Of a stretch of DNA of 64,000 bases, positions 43,548 through 52,093 are shown piece after piece. Source of the DNA: UBA1494_A sp963973975 (GTDB lineage Bacteria; Bacteroidota; Bacteroidia; Flavobacteriales_E; Vicingaceae); assembly GCA_963973975.1 (NCBI GenBank), contig CAXBCF010000004.1:62001-126000 (forward strand). Direction: 5' to 3'. A program made the translations under genes and the position numbers. Positions within the stretch are counted from its first letter, which is position 1; each line of letters begins with the position of its first letter. Under the pieces are notes generated by a model. That model was not told where the DNA came from. It did not search any database and was given only the letters and a program-made list of their open reading frames with translations.

Positions 43548-44760
43548 GATCTTCAACTTTTAATGTAATTCTAAATTCCGTTCCAACTCCAAGTTCTGAG
43601 TTCATTTTAATTGTACCTCCATGTGCTTGAACAATGCCATAAACTACTGCAAGTCCCAAGCCAGTGCCAGTATCTTTTGTAGTAAAAAATGGCTCAAAAA
43701 CCTTCTCTAAATTTGCTTGCTTAATACCTGAGCCATTATCAGTAATAGTCATCAATACGCCTTGTTTCGTTTTAGCAGTTTTTAAGCGAAGAACTCCGCC
43801 TTTTTCCATAGCAGCAATTGCGTTAATCAACAAATTAATAATCACCTGCGAAAACTGAAAATTATCTAATCGGATTAAAGGTAAATTGAGTGACAAATTC
43901 TTTTCAACTTTAATATTTTTTTCATTTAACTGAATACTTAGTAAATCTAAATTTTCAAGCAGTATTTTATTTAAATCTAATCGTTTGAACTGCGATGGTA
44001 TTTCACAAGAAAAGAACATGAGTTTTTTGACAATGTCTCTTGCTAATTTAGATGAACGAATAATTTTCTTCAAATCATTTCGATTCTGCTGATCTGAATC
44101 TTTCTTTAATAAGAGTTCGGCATATCCTAAAATATTTCCTAAAGGGGTATTGAGTTCATGTGCAATGCCAGCAGTTATTTCAGACAATAAACTCAAACGA
44201 TCGTGGGAAATAAACTTCTTGTTGAGCTCCTTCTTCTCTTCTCTTTGCTCATAAAGCTCAATAGTTAAAGATAAATCAAGTGCAATTTGATTAATCAATG
44301 CCTGCTCTTCTATTAAAAAAGTTTGGTTATCCCTTGGTGTGTCGGTTTTGTAGCATACTACTACTTTTCCACGTTCAGTTCCATTAATTTTAATTAGTGC
44401 AGTTTGGCAATTTTTACTTTCATTTTCACCGAATGTTTTGCCATAGCGAATATGATCAATTACTATATATGCAAAAACATCATTTGGGTGTTGCCAGCCT
44501 TGAGGAATAAAGTCTGCAATTTGATTAAGCGTCAAAGTTAGATTGTTTGGATTTTTCTGGGCTATCTTTGAGATGCTATACAAACAACTTAGTTCTTTTA
44601 CACGTTCATTTAAATGATTAGTAATTTCTGTAGATGAGTTTTTCACAATCAAATTAAAAGTCAAAATTAAGGCTTTATATCTCGAAGTAGATATAGTGTT
44701 ATAAACCTTGAATGGCTGAAAAAATAAAGGAATGATTCTCTTTAACTCAGTTAAATCCAT
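43540..44760 (-). CDS. sensor histidine kinase with N-terminal GAF-like domain
   Basis: A 406-residue soluble kinase with no strong transmembrane segment. N-terminal GAF-like part (about residues 40-185), a coiled linker, H-box AGIAHELNTPLGNILGY (phosphorylated His near residue 201), and HATPase domain with NLLINAIAAM, DNGSGI, and FTTKDTGTGLGLAVV. Cytoplasmic sensing of an intracellular signal is likely. Cognate of the NtrC-type regulator it overlaps. Confidence 0.92.
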   Translation of the reverse strand: MDLTELKRIIPLFFQPFKVYNTISTSRYKALILTFNLIVKNSSTEITNHLNERVKELSCLYSISKIAQKNPNNLTLTLNQIADFIPQGWQHPNDVFAYIVIDHIRYGKTFGENESKNCQTALIKINGTERGKVVVCYKTDTPRDNQTFLIEEQALINQIALDLSLTIELYEQREEKKELNKKFISHDRLSLLSEITAGIAHELNTPLGNILGYAELLLKKDSDQQNRNDLKKIIRSSKLARDIVKKLMFFSCEIPSQFKRLDLNKILLENLDLLSIQLNEKNIKVEKNLSLNLPLIRLDNFQFSQVIINLLINAIAAMEKGGVLRLKTAKTKQGVLMTITDNGSGIKQANLEKVFEPFFTTKDTGTGLGLAVVYGIVQAHGGTIKMNSELGVGTEFRITLKVEDHE

Positions 44761-44855
44761 ACAGAGTGAGAAGCAAAATCTAAATTTAACAGTTTAAAAA
44801 CGAAGATTTCGAGTAAATTTATACTTTTTTTATTGCTGATTTTTAGTTAGAATGC

Positions 44856-44885
44856 TTGTTTTAAATATTATATTCATTACTTTTG
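44856..44885 (+). promoter_or_regulatory. promoter of the rpsF-rpsR-rplI operon
   Basis: TTG at 44856-44858, a 19-base spacer and a perfect TACTTTTG (44878-44885) match the Bacteroidota housekeeping promoter. The transcript would begin near TCGCCCC. Confidence 0.75.
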
Positions 44886-44922
44886 TCGCCCCAATTTTGG
44901 GGGATAATTAAAACATTTAACA

Positions 44923-45279
44923 ATGAGTAATCATTATGAGACTGTTTTCATACTTACACCCGTTTTGTCTGCAGATCAGGCAAAGGAAACAGTCGAGCAA
45001 TACAGAAAAACGCTTAAAGATGCTGGAGCGAGCATCGTTAACGAAGAACATTGGGGATTAAAAAAGTTGGCTTACCCTATTCAAAAAAAGTCAACCGGTT
45101 TTTATCAACTTTTTCAATACGAAGTTGCAGGAGAGTTTATCGGTAAACTAGAACTCGCTTTTAAACGCGATGAGAAAATCATGCGATTTTTAACTGTGAA
45201 GCTTGATAAGCATGCAGTTGATTATGCAAAAGTGCGTATTGAAAAAATTAAAAATTCGCCTAAAAAAGCGGAGAAGTAA
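44923..45279 (+). CDS. rpsF: 30S ribosomal protein S6
   Basis: A 118-residue S6: begins HYETVFILTPVLSADQAKE, has NEEHWGLKKLAYPIQKKSTG and the FKRDEKIMRFL motif that contacts S18. First gene of the classic S6-S18-L9 cluster, with its own promoter at 44856. Confidence 0.97.
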   Translation: MSNHYETVFILTPVLSADQAKETVEQYRKTLKDAGASIVNEEHWGLKKLAYPIQKKSTGFYQLFQYEVAGEFIGKLELAFKRDEKIMRFLTVKLDKHAVDYAKVRIEKIKNSPKKAEK

Positions 45280-45300
45280 AAATTTTAAAAACTAGAAAAA

Positions 45301-45570
45301 ATGGCTGAAAATTCATCAGAAATTAGATACCTCAATCCACCCGCGATTGATGTTGTAAAAGAAAAATATTGCAGGTTCAAGAAAAATAGAATCAAGTACA
45401 TCGATTATAAAAATCCTGATTTTTTACTGCAATTTGTAAATGAGCAAGGTAAATTACTTCCAAGAAGAATTACCGGAACATCATTGAAATATCAACGAAA
45501 AGTAGCACAAGCTGTGAAGCGTGCTCGTCATTTAGGCTTGATGCCTTATGTAGCTGATTTACTTAAATAA
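45301..45570 (+). CDS. rpsR: 30S ribosomal protein S18
   Basis: An 89-residue S18 with YIDYKNPDFLLQFVNEQGKL and the family C-terminus RRITGTSLKYQRKVAQAVKR then ARHLGLMPY. It forms a heterodimer with S6 on 16S rRNA. Confidence 0.97.
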   Translation: MAENSSEIRYLNPPAIDVVKEKYCRFKKNRIKYIDYKNPDFLLQFVNEQGKLLPRRITGTSLKYQRKVAQAVKRARHLGLMPYVADLLK

Positions 45571-45582
45571 GGAGGAAGAAAA

Positions 45583-46032
45583 ATGGATATTATTTTAAAA
45601 CAAGACGTTGAGAACCTAGGGTTCAAAGACGAATTAGTGAAAGTGAAAGACGGATTTGCGAGAAATTTCTTAATTCCTCAAGGTTTGGCTTTAGCGGCTA
45701 CTTCTTCTAACAAAAAAGTTTGGGAAGAAAATTTACGTCAAAGAAGTCACAAAGAAGAGAAAATAAAAGAAGAAGCTCAAAAAACTGCAAAAGCACTTGA
45801 AGCTGAAAAAATAACTGTTGGTGCAAAAGTAGGTGAAGCTGGAAAGAAAATTTTTGGTTCTGTGAATACCATTCAGTTAGCAGATGCTATTACTAAATTA
45901 GGTCATGCAGTAGATAAAAAGAACATCAAAATTCTTGGATCTCAAATCAAAGAAGTTGGTGCTTACCAAGCTGAGATTAGATTACACAAAGATATTAGCG
46001 TTACCGTTGATTTTGAAGTGATTGCTGAGTAA
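45583..46032 (+). CDS. rplI: 50S ribosomal protein L9
   Basis: A 149-residue L9: N-terminal rRNA-binding domain (MDIILKQDVENLGFKDELVK, then NFLIPQGLA), a long central helix of Lys/Glu, and a C-terminal domain (GSVNTIQLADAITKLG). A GGAGGAAGAAAA sequence just before the ATG is an unusually good Shine-Dalgarno for this phylum. Last gene of the S6 operon. Confidence 0.97.
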   Translation: MDIILKQDVENLGFKDELVKVKDGFARNFLIPQGLALAATSSNKKVWEENLRQRSHKEEKIKEEAQKTAKALEAEKITVGAKVGEAGKKIFGSVNTIQLADAITKLGHAVDKKNIKILGSQIKEVGAYQAEIRLHKDISVTVDFEVIAE

Positions 46033-46053
46033 TTTAGATTAAATCTATAAATT

Positions 46054-46090
46054 AAAGTCCCATTGATTTTTTCAGTGGGACTTTTTTTTT
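46054..46090 (+). terminator. rho-independent terminator after rplI
   Basis: AAAGTCCCATTGA pairs with TCAGTGGGACTTT (one G-U), followed by nine or more T. Confidence 0.88.
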
Positions 46091-46185
46091 GGAAACTATT
46101 CAGTATTATTTTTTAGAATTAGTTGAGAGTTTCATTAATCCCTGAGTAGGTGCAAAAAAGAGACCTTTGAAAAATAATATAGAAG

Positions 46186-46405
46186 TTTCACTCAAAGTAC
46201 GCAGAGTAGACGCACGCAAAGAAAAAGAGCTAATCCATAAAGTGGGAATTCGTTTTCAATTGTGAAATAGAGAATTCTTCGCGCTTTTTGCGAAAGATCT
46301 TTGCGCTTCTTTGCGAGAAAAAATAAGAGAAATTTCACGCAGAGCTCGCAGAGAATACGCCAAGCACGCAAAGAAAAAAGTGCTAATCAATAAAGTTGGA
46401 GTTAC
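46186..46405. repeat. inverted-end repeat, copies A1 and left part of A2
   Basis: Part of an 848-base gene-free region (46033-46880). A1 (46186-46332) begins TTTCACTCAAAGTACGCAG, runs through a GCTAATC-type centre, and ends CTTCGCGCTTTTTGCGAAAG then TTTGCGCTTCTTTGCGAG (46277-46317). The left and right ends are rough inverted repeats of each other, so the unit can fold into a long hairpin. A2 starts at 46333 (period 147 bases) and stops near 46405 where a different element begins. The same element is found at 53863-54200. Confidence 0.75.
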
Positions 46406-46595
46406 AGAACTGTCATTATGCTTCTGTGTAGCTTTAGTTTTTTGTCTTTGGTTAAGAGTGTGATAAATTTCTGATTTCGTTTACTTTGTGAAGCCTTTGT
46501 GCGTTTTGTGGTTATTTTTTTAAACCAATTTTTTAACCACTAAGACCACAAAGGAAAGGCACAAGGAACACCAAGGTTCTATACGAGAAAAAAAA
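46406..46595. repeat. second palindromic element inserted in the repeat array
   Basis: Between the A2 and A3 repeat copies lies a different sequence built round the dyad CCTTTGTG (46494-46501) and CACAAAGG (46547-46554), with an inner GTGGTTA (46508-46514) and TAACCAC (46534-46540) and an AT-rich loop. I recall that related dyads are common in intergenic gaps of Bacteroidota. It interrupts the array, so it probably entered later. Confidence 0.5.
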
Positions 46596-46805
46596 CTTCA
46601 CTCAAGTTCGAAGAGTACACACAGAACTCGCAATGAAAAAGTGCTAATCAATAAAGTGGTAATTCGTTTTCAATTGTGAAATAGAGAATTCTTCGCGCTC
46701 CTTTGCGAAAAACTTTGCGCTTTGCGTGAAAAAATAAAAAGAGATTTTAGCCAAAACTCGAAGAACATACCCTTCAAATGTGAAAGTGCTAATTAAAAAG
46801 GAATT
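46596..46805. repeat. inverted-end repeat, copy A3 and partial A4
   Basis: A3 starts CTTCACTCAAG at 46596 and ends with CTTCGCGCTCCTTTGCGAAA then AACTTTGCGCTTTGCG (46691-46728). A4 (from 46745) keeps only the degraded left half and centre. The rest of the gap to 46880 is AT-rich and includes an AATTAAAAACTAAAAATTAA stretch (46848-46867). Confidence 0.65.
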
Positions 46806-46880
46806 GGGGGGAATGGTTTAGTTTTAAACTATTTGAATATTCAGAATTAAAAACTAAAAATTAATAATTAGCTTTTAATT

Positions 46881-48119
46881 TTACTCATACCTCAATGATT
46901 CAACTGGGTCGAGTTTGGCGGCTTTTAGTGCAGGGTAGATTCCGGAAATTAAACCAACTAAAACGCAAAGACTGAAGCCCAAAATAATCCAATTCCATGG
47001 AATAATAAATTCACTGCCAATTAAATTCCCCACTAAGTTGCCAATGGCAATTCCAAAAATAATTCCTAAGAAACCTCCTAATTGACAAATGGCTATGGCT
47101 TCAATTAAAAATTGATTTCGAATAGCAGCTGAATTGGCTCCGATTGCTTTTCGAATGCCAATTTCTCTAGTTCTTTCGGTAACTGAAACCAACATAATGT
47201 TCATTAAGCCGATTGCAGCACCTAAAAGTGTGATTAAACCAATGATTGTTGCAGCAATGGTGACTTCGGCCAAATTTTCCATGAGCATTTTTGCAATGTT
47301 GTCGCTTTTAGTGATTTCAAAACTGCTCTCTTTGCCCAACTTGTCCTTTCGAATAATTCTAAACAAGCCAGTGGCTTCTCCAACAGCCAAGTCCAAATCT
47401 TCAGGGCGGTTGGTCATCACATTGATTAAGAAAGTGGGATTGGCAGTAGAAAAATACTGTCTTGCATTGGTTAGTGGAATATAAGCTTGGTTATCTGCAC
47501 TAAAACCCACACTGCTTCCTTTAGATTTTAGCACGCCAATCACTTTGTATTTTCCTGAGCCAATTGAAATTATTTTATCAATAGGTGATTCGTCTTTTTT
47601 AAATAATTTACTTTCAATATCTTTTCCAATTATTGCGACATGCGAACCATAGCGAATATCGTTATCGGAAAAGCTTCTGCCTTTTTCAATTTCATAACCT
47701 GAAGTAATCAAGTAATTCTCATCAATTCCCAAAACAAATACATTGGGATTTGTTTTTTCTGCGAGGTATTTTAAAGTTGCTAAAGAACCCGCTCTAGTGG
47801 AAATGGAAACGGTGGCAGGATAATCAAAGCGCTCTTTAAAATTTTTTGCTTGATCATAAGAAATTCGATCAAATACCTTCATTTTTTTACCCCTGCTGAC
47901 ATGAGAAAATCCACTGTTATTTTTGATAGAAAAAGTATTGGAGCCCATGCTACTAAAATTGCTGCTAATAGACCCTGTGATGGCATCAATGGAAGTGAGG
48001 ATACCAACTAACGCCATAATTCCTACGGCGATAATTAATGCCGTGAGAATTGTCCGCAGCAATTGCCCCCGAATGGAGCGAAGTGCTTCTTTAAAATTTT
48101 CCTTAAAGAGATTAAACAT
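46881..48119 (-). CDS. MacB/FtsX-type ABC transporter permease
   Basis: A 412-residue permease: N-terminal membrane helix (LRTILTALIIAVGIMALVGI), a large periplasmic MacB-core domain (about residues 50-270), then three C-terminal helices with the family signature ERTREIGIRKAIGA and the final GIYPALKAAKLDPVESLRYE. Such permeases drive mechanotransmission for export of peptides, lipoproteins or antibiotics. No ATPase gene is adjacent, so the partner must lie elsewhere. Confidence 0.9.
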   Translation of the reverse strand: MFNLFKENFKEALRSIRGQLLRTILTALIIAVGIMALVGILTSIDAITGSISSNFSSMGSNTFSIKNNSGFSHVSRGKKMKVFDRISYDQAKNFKERFDYPATVSISTRAGSLATLKYLAEKTNPNVFVLGIDENYLITSGYEIEKGRSFSDNDIRYGSHVAIIGKDIESKLFKKDESPIDKIISIGSGKYKVIGVLKSKGSSVGFSADNQAYIPLTNARQYFSTANPTFLINVMTNRPEDLDLAVGEATGLFRIIRKDKLGKESSFEITKSDNIAKMLMENLAEVTIAATIIGLITLLGAAIGLMNIMLVSVTERTREIGIRKAIGANSAAIRNQFLIEAIAICQLGGFLGIIFGIAIGNLVGNLIGSEFIIPWNWIILGFSLCVLVGLISGIYPALKAAKLDPVESLRYE

Positions 48120-48196
48120 GATACAAGCTTAAGCATAGTTGATTAAAAATGAACGAATGAATTGTATAAACGGTAAAAAAAGAGGGTGAAAATGCT

Positions 48197-48204
48197 TAAC
48201 TTCG
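48197..48204 (+). promoter_or_regulatory. possible -7 element of the aconitase promoter
   Basis: TAACTTCG is the same variant used before rplM. No TTG lies at the expected distance; 56 bases before the ATG. Confidence 0.3.
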
Positions 48205-48259
48205 TGCCTCTAGAATATGAAGCAAACCATTTAACAATAAAAAACAAACCACAATCATT

Positions 48260-50521
48260 ATGGCTTTTGACATTGACATGATAAAAGACGTTTATTCAAA
48301 GATGGATGAACGCGTGAATGCCGCAAGGAAAATCTTAAACAGACCTTTAACCTTAACGGAAAAAATTCTTTATGCACATTTGGATCAAGGGAATGCAACT
48401 GAAGAATATGGAAGGCAAAAATCGTATGTAGATTTTAAGCCAGACAGAGTGGCCATGCAAGATGCAACAGCGCAAATGGCACTTTTGCAATTTATGCAAG
48501 CAGGGAAAGATAAAGTAGCTGTGCCTTCAACGGTGCATGCTGATCACCTGATTCAAGCAAAAATTGGTGCAGACAAAGATTTGCAAGAAGCCTTGAATAA
48601 AAACAATGAGGTTTTCAATTTTTTGAGTTCGGTTTGTAACAAATACGGCATCGGATTTTGGAAACCAGGAGCGGGAATTATTCATCAAGTAGTTTTAGAA
48701 AACTATGCTTTTCCAGGAGGAATGATGATTGGAACTGATTCACATACCGTAAATGCTGGTGGTTTGGGAATGATTGCTATTGGAGTTGGTGGTGCCGACG
48801 CAGTAGATGTGATGGCTGATATGCCTTGGGAATTGAAGTTTCCAAAACTAATCGGTGTAAAACTGACCGGAAAATTAAGTGGATGGACCTCTTCAAAAGA
48901 CATTATTTTAAAAGTTGCTGGAATTTTAACTGTGAAAGGTGGAACTGGAGCAATTTTAGAATATTTTGGTGAGGGAGCAACTTCTCTTTCTTGTACCGGA
49001 AAAGGAACCATTTGCAACATGGGAGCAGAAATTGGAGCAACTACTTCTACTTTTGGTTACGATGATGCAATGAGAAGGTATTTGAAAGCTACTGATCGTG
49101 CTGATATTGCTGATTTGGCTGATGAGGTTGCCGGACATTTAACAGGAGACGACGAAGTTTATGCTAATCCTGAAAAATATTTTGATCAGGTAATTGAAAT
49201 CAATTTATCTGAATTGACGCCGCATTTAAACGGGCCTTTTACGCCAGACCTTGCTACTCCGGTTGCTGAAATGAAAGAAAAAGCAAAAGCCAATGATTGG
49301 CCAACTGATATTGAATGGGCATTGATTGGCTCGTGTACTAACTCTTCTTATGAGGATTTGACACGTGCTGCCTCAATTGTGGATGATGCCTTTAACAAAG
49401 GAGTGAAATCAAAATCCATTTTGGGAATTAATCCCGGATCTGAGCAAGTACGCTTCACTGCTGAACGCGATGGCTTGATGGATACGTTTAAGAAATTTGA
49501 AAACATAAGAATATTTACAAATGCTTGCGGACCCTGCATTGGACAGTGGGACAGAGCAGGAGCAGAAAAACAAGAGAAAAACTCCATTGTGCATTCTTTC
49601 AATAGAAACTTTGCCAAACGTGCTGATGGGAACCCTAACACACACGCTTTTGTAACTTCACCTGAAATGGTGGCAGCAATTGCCATTAGTGGGAAATTGG
49701 ATTTTAATCCGATTACAGATACCTTGGTGAACGAAAAAGGAGAGCAAGTGAAATTGGCTGAGCCAATGGGTATTGAATTACCTGTTAAAGGATTTGCTGT
49801 TGAAGATAACGGCTATCAAGATCCTGCAAAAGATGGCAGTCATATTGATATTCAGGTTGATCCAAATTCGAATCGTTTGCAATTATTGACGCCGTTTGCA
49901 CCTTGGAACGGACAAAATTTGATGAATGCAAAATTGCTGATTAAAGCATTTGGAAAATGTACTACTGATCACATCTCAATGGCAGGACCATGGTTGCGTT
50001 TTAGAGGGCATTTAGATAACATTTCTGACAATTGCTTGATTGGAGCAGTGAATGCCTTCAACAAAGAAACCAACAATGTGGTGAATCAATTGAGTGGAGA
50101 CAACAGCGAAGTACCTGCAGCTGCAAGGGCTTACAAATCTGCAGGAGTTCCAACCATTGTGGTAGGTGATCATAATTATGGTGAGGGTTCTTCAAGAGAG
50201 CATGCAGCCATGGAGCCAAGACACTTGGGTGTGAAAGCAGTTATTGTAAAATCTTTTGCTAGAATTCACGAAACGAATTTGAAGAAGCAAGGCATGTTGG
50301 CCTTGACTTTCGACAATGAAGCAGATTACGACAAAATTCGCGAAGACGATACCTTCAACTTTGTGGATTTGAAAGATTTTGCTCCAGGCAAGCAAGTGAG
50401 TTTAGAATTGGTGCATTCCGATGGAAGCAAAGAAACCATTAAACTCAACCATACCTACAATGCACAGCAAATTGGATGGTTTAGAGCAGGTTCTGCATTG
50501 AACATGATTAGCAAACAGTAA
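48260..50521 (+). CDS. aconitate hydratase
   Basis: A 753-residue aconitase of the mitochondrial-like type usual in Bacteroidota; it interconverts citrate and isocitrate with a 4Fe-4S cluster. Motifs: GMMIGTDSHTVNAGGLG, the cluster cysteines in IGSCTNSSYEDL and in NACGPCIGQW, and swivel-domain residues VVGDHNYGEGSSREHAAMEP. Full length and intact. Flanked by its own AT-rich leader and a strong terminator, so monocistronic. Confidence 0.96.
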   Translation: MAFDIDMIKDVYSKMDERVNAARKILNRPLTLTEKILYAHLDQGNATEEYGRQKSYVDFKPDRVAMQDATAQMALLQFMQAGKDKVAVPSTVHADHLIQAKIGADKDLQEALNKNNEVFNFLSSVCNKYGIGFWKPGAGIIHQVVLENYAFPGGMMIGTDSHTVNAGGLGMIAIGVGGADAVDVMADMPWELKFPKLIGVKLTGKLSGWTSSKDIILKVAGILTVKGGTGAILEYFGEGATSLSCTGKGTICNMGAEIGATTSTFGYDDAMRRYLKATDRADIADLADEVAGHLTGDDEVYANPEKYFDQVIEINLSELTPHLNGPFTPDLATPVAEMKEKAKANDWPTDIEWALIGSCTNSSYEDLTRAASIVDDAFNKGVKSKSILGINPGSEQVRFTAERDGLMDTFKKFENIRIFTNACGPCIGQWDRAGAEKQEKNSIVHSFNRNFAKRADGNPNTHAFVTSPEMVAAIAISGKLDFNPITDTLVNEKGEQVKLAEPMGIELPVKGFAVEDNGYQDPAKDGSHIDIQVDPNSNRLQLLTPFAPWNGQNLMNAKLLIKAFGKCTTDHISMAGPWLRFRGHLDNISDNCLIGAVNAFNKETNNVVNQLSGDNSEVPAAARAYKSAGVPTIVVGDHNYGEGSSREHAAMEPRHLGVKAVIVKSFARIHETNLKKQGMLALTFDNEADYDKIREDDTFNFVDLKDFAPGKQVSLELVHSDGSKETIKLNHTYNAQQIGWFRAGSALNMISKQ

Positions 50522-50546
50522 GTTAAAATAACTTTAGAATAAAATG

Positions 50547-50576
50547 AAAGCCCCGCGGAAGCGGGGCTTTTTTTGT
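50547..50576 (+). terminator. rho-independent terminator after aconitase gene
   Basis: AAAGCCCCGC-GGAA-GCGGGGCTTT followed by T4: a stable 10-bp stem, the most G+C-rich hairpin in the window. Confidence 0.93.
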
Positions 50577-50696
50577 TTTATTGATTTTTGATAGAGTATT
50601 TGTATCCTTTTTAGGATAACAGAAAAGGGTTTAAAAAAGACTTGATGATACACATTGTCTGTTGATCAAAACATACAATTAGTATAGTTTCGGGCA

Positions 50697-50960
50697 ATGA
50701 TAAATAACTTTCTATTAAAAGAATTTGGTGACAGGATTCGAAGCTTAAGAACTCAAGAAAATTTAAGTCAAGAACAACTTTCACACAAAACTGGATTTCA
50801 TAGAACTTATATAGGAATGATAGAAAGAGGTGAACGAAATATTTCACTTACTAATATGGCAATTTTTGCCAAAGTATTCAATTTAACAGTTGACGAACTG
50901 TTGAAATTTGAAAATGCAAAAGAGTTGCTAAACAAATATAAATTAAAAACCGAAGATTAA
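50697..50960 (+). CDS. XRE-family regulator resembling restriction-modification controller proteins
   Basis: An 87-residue helix-turn-helix protein: RIRSLRTQENLSQEQLSHKT, then GFHRTYIGMIERGERNISL and FAKVFNLTVDELLKF. Size and sequence match the C proteins that regulate type II restriction-modification operons, though many unrelated XRE proteins look the same. Its stop overlaps the next ATG (TAATG), so the two proteins are made together. Confidence 0.85.
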   Translation: MINNFLLKEFGDRIRSLRTQENLSQEQLSHKTGFHRTYIGMIERGERNISLTNMAIFAKVFNLTVDELLKFENAKELLNKYKLKTED

Positions 50961-51430
50961 TGTCAAGAAAACACTCGTTTATATTGACATTATCTAATAA
51001 TGTTACAGAAAAGGAAGGAGTAATTTATCTGATTAAAGAACAGACAGGGTTTTTCAAAATAGATAAGGATATGAAAAAAGAACTTTTAGATAGAATTAAT
51101 ATTCCACATAGTTTTTTACAGTCTTTTGACATGGTTTATATACCAAAATTGAAAGGTATTCACTTTGAAAAGGATTACATTGAAACTCACCTAGACGAAA
51201 TCTTATTTGTGGAATTAAAAACCACTAAAAAATATCTTCCCAATAATCCAAAAGGATTCTTTTTTGGTGCAACAGAAAATGAATTCAATTTCGGCAAATT
51301 ACTTGGCGATAGGTTCAGATTTTGTTTCGTTTGTTTAAATGAACAATCTCCTTCTTATGCTCTGTTAACTGTGGATGAGTTAGAAAAAATCATTAGAAAT
51401 AAAAGAATACAATATCAAATTAATTTATGA
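50960..51430 (+). CDS. putative PD-(D/E)xK nuclease-like protein
   Basis: A 156-residue protein with no exact family known to me. The centre reads HLDEILFVELKTTKKYL: an acidic residue, then E-L-K, the spacing of the D...ExK nuclease site, and TT follows as in some restriction endonucleases. Downstream are NPKGFFFGATENEFNFGKLL and ALLTVDELEKII. No signal peptide. With the XRE gene it resembles the controller-endonuclease half of a type II restriction system, but no methyltransferase is present within several kb. Function uncertain. Confidence 0.55.
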   Translation: MSRKHSFILTLSNNVTEKEGVIYLIKEQTGFFKIDKDMKKELLDRINIPHSFLQSFDMVYIPKLKGIHFEKDYIETHLDEILFVELKTTKKYLPNNPKGFFFGATENEFNFGKLLGDRFRFCFVCLNEQSPSYALLTVDELEKIIRNKRIQYQINL

Positions 51431-51486
51431 TTCATATTTAATCAGTAAAACACAGAATTTATTATATAAAATAATAACAAACCCCA

Positions 51487-52035
51487 ATGTCCTACTGCCA
51501 CCATCTTTCACAATTAAATGGAGCTAAAAGAGCGCTTCATCAAAACTACCACGACAAGCACTATGGTTTTCCGATACATGAGGACAATGAATTGTTTGGG
51601 CGCTTGATGATGGAAATTAATCAGGCGGGTTTGAGTTGGGAAACCATTTTGAATAAAGAAGCAACTTTTCGAAAAGCCTATCACAATTTTGACATTGGCA
51701 AAGTGGCTGCATACACTGAAAAAGATCGGGAACGATTGATGGCCGATGCCGGAGTGATTCGAAATAAGTTAAAGATAAATGCAGCCATAGAAAACGCCAA
51801 AACTATTCTCGGTTTGCAAAAGGAACATGGTTCCTTCGAAAAATGGTTGGAAGCGCAGTATCCTAAAACAAAAGAAGAATGGGTAAAATTGTTTAAGAAA
51901 ACCTTCAAATTTACAGGTGGAGAAATTGTCAATGAGTTTTTGATGAGCATTGGATATTTGCCCGGCGCACATACCGAAGATTGCCCGATTTATGCTAAAA
52001 TTCAGCAAGAAAATCCATTGTGGAGTAGGAAGTAG
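51487..52035 (+). CDS. tag: DNA-3-methyladenine glycosylase I
   Basis: A 182-residue enzyme that removes 3-methyladenine from alkylated DNA. Zinc ligands Cys4 (MSYCHH), His22 (YHDKHYG), and a C-terminal GAHTEDC pair; catalytic-pocket Glu43 in MMEINQAGLSW. Normal length. Next to the nuclease-like gene but separated by 56 bases. Confidence 0.93.
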   Translation: MSYCHHLSQLNGAKRALHQNYHDKHYGFPIHEDNELFGRLMMEINQAGLSWETILNKEATFRKAYHNFDIGKVAAYTEKDRERLMADAGVIRNKLKINAAIENAKTILGLQKEHGSFEKWLEAQYPKTKEEWVKLFKKTFKFTGGEIVNEFLMSIGYLPGAHTEDCPIYAKIQQENPLWSRK

Positions 52036-52093
52036 TTTCTCTACATTTCTTAGTTTTGGTACTACACAATTGATTTTTTCAAAACGCATAACA

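Noticed and set aside
46186..46805. CRISPR array
   Set aside because: Units are about 150 bases, similar along their whole length, without unique spacers between short identical repeats; no cas genes.
48703..49686. Minus-strand frames inside the aconitase gene
   Set aside because: Fully inside a conserved, intact gene; composition follows the codon pattern of aconitase.
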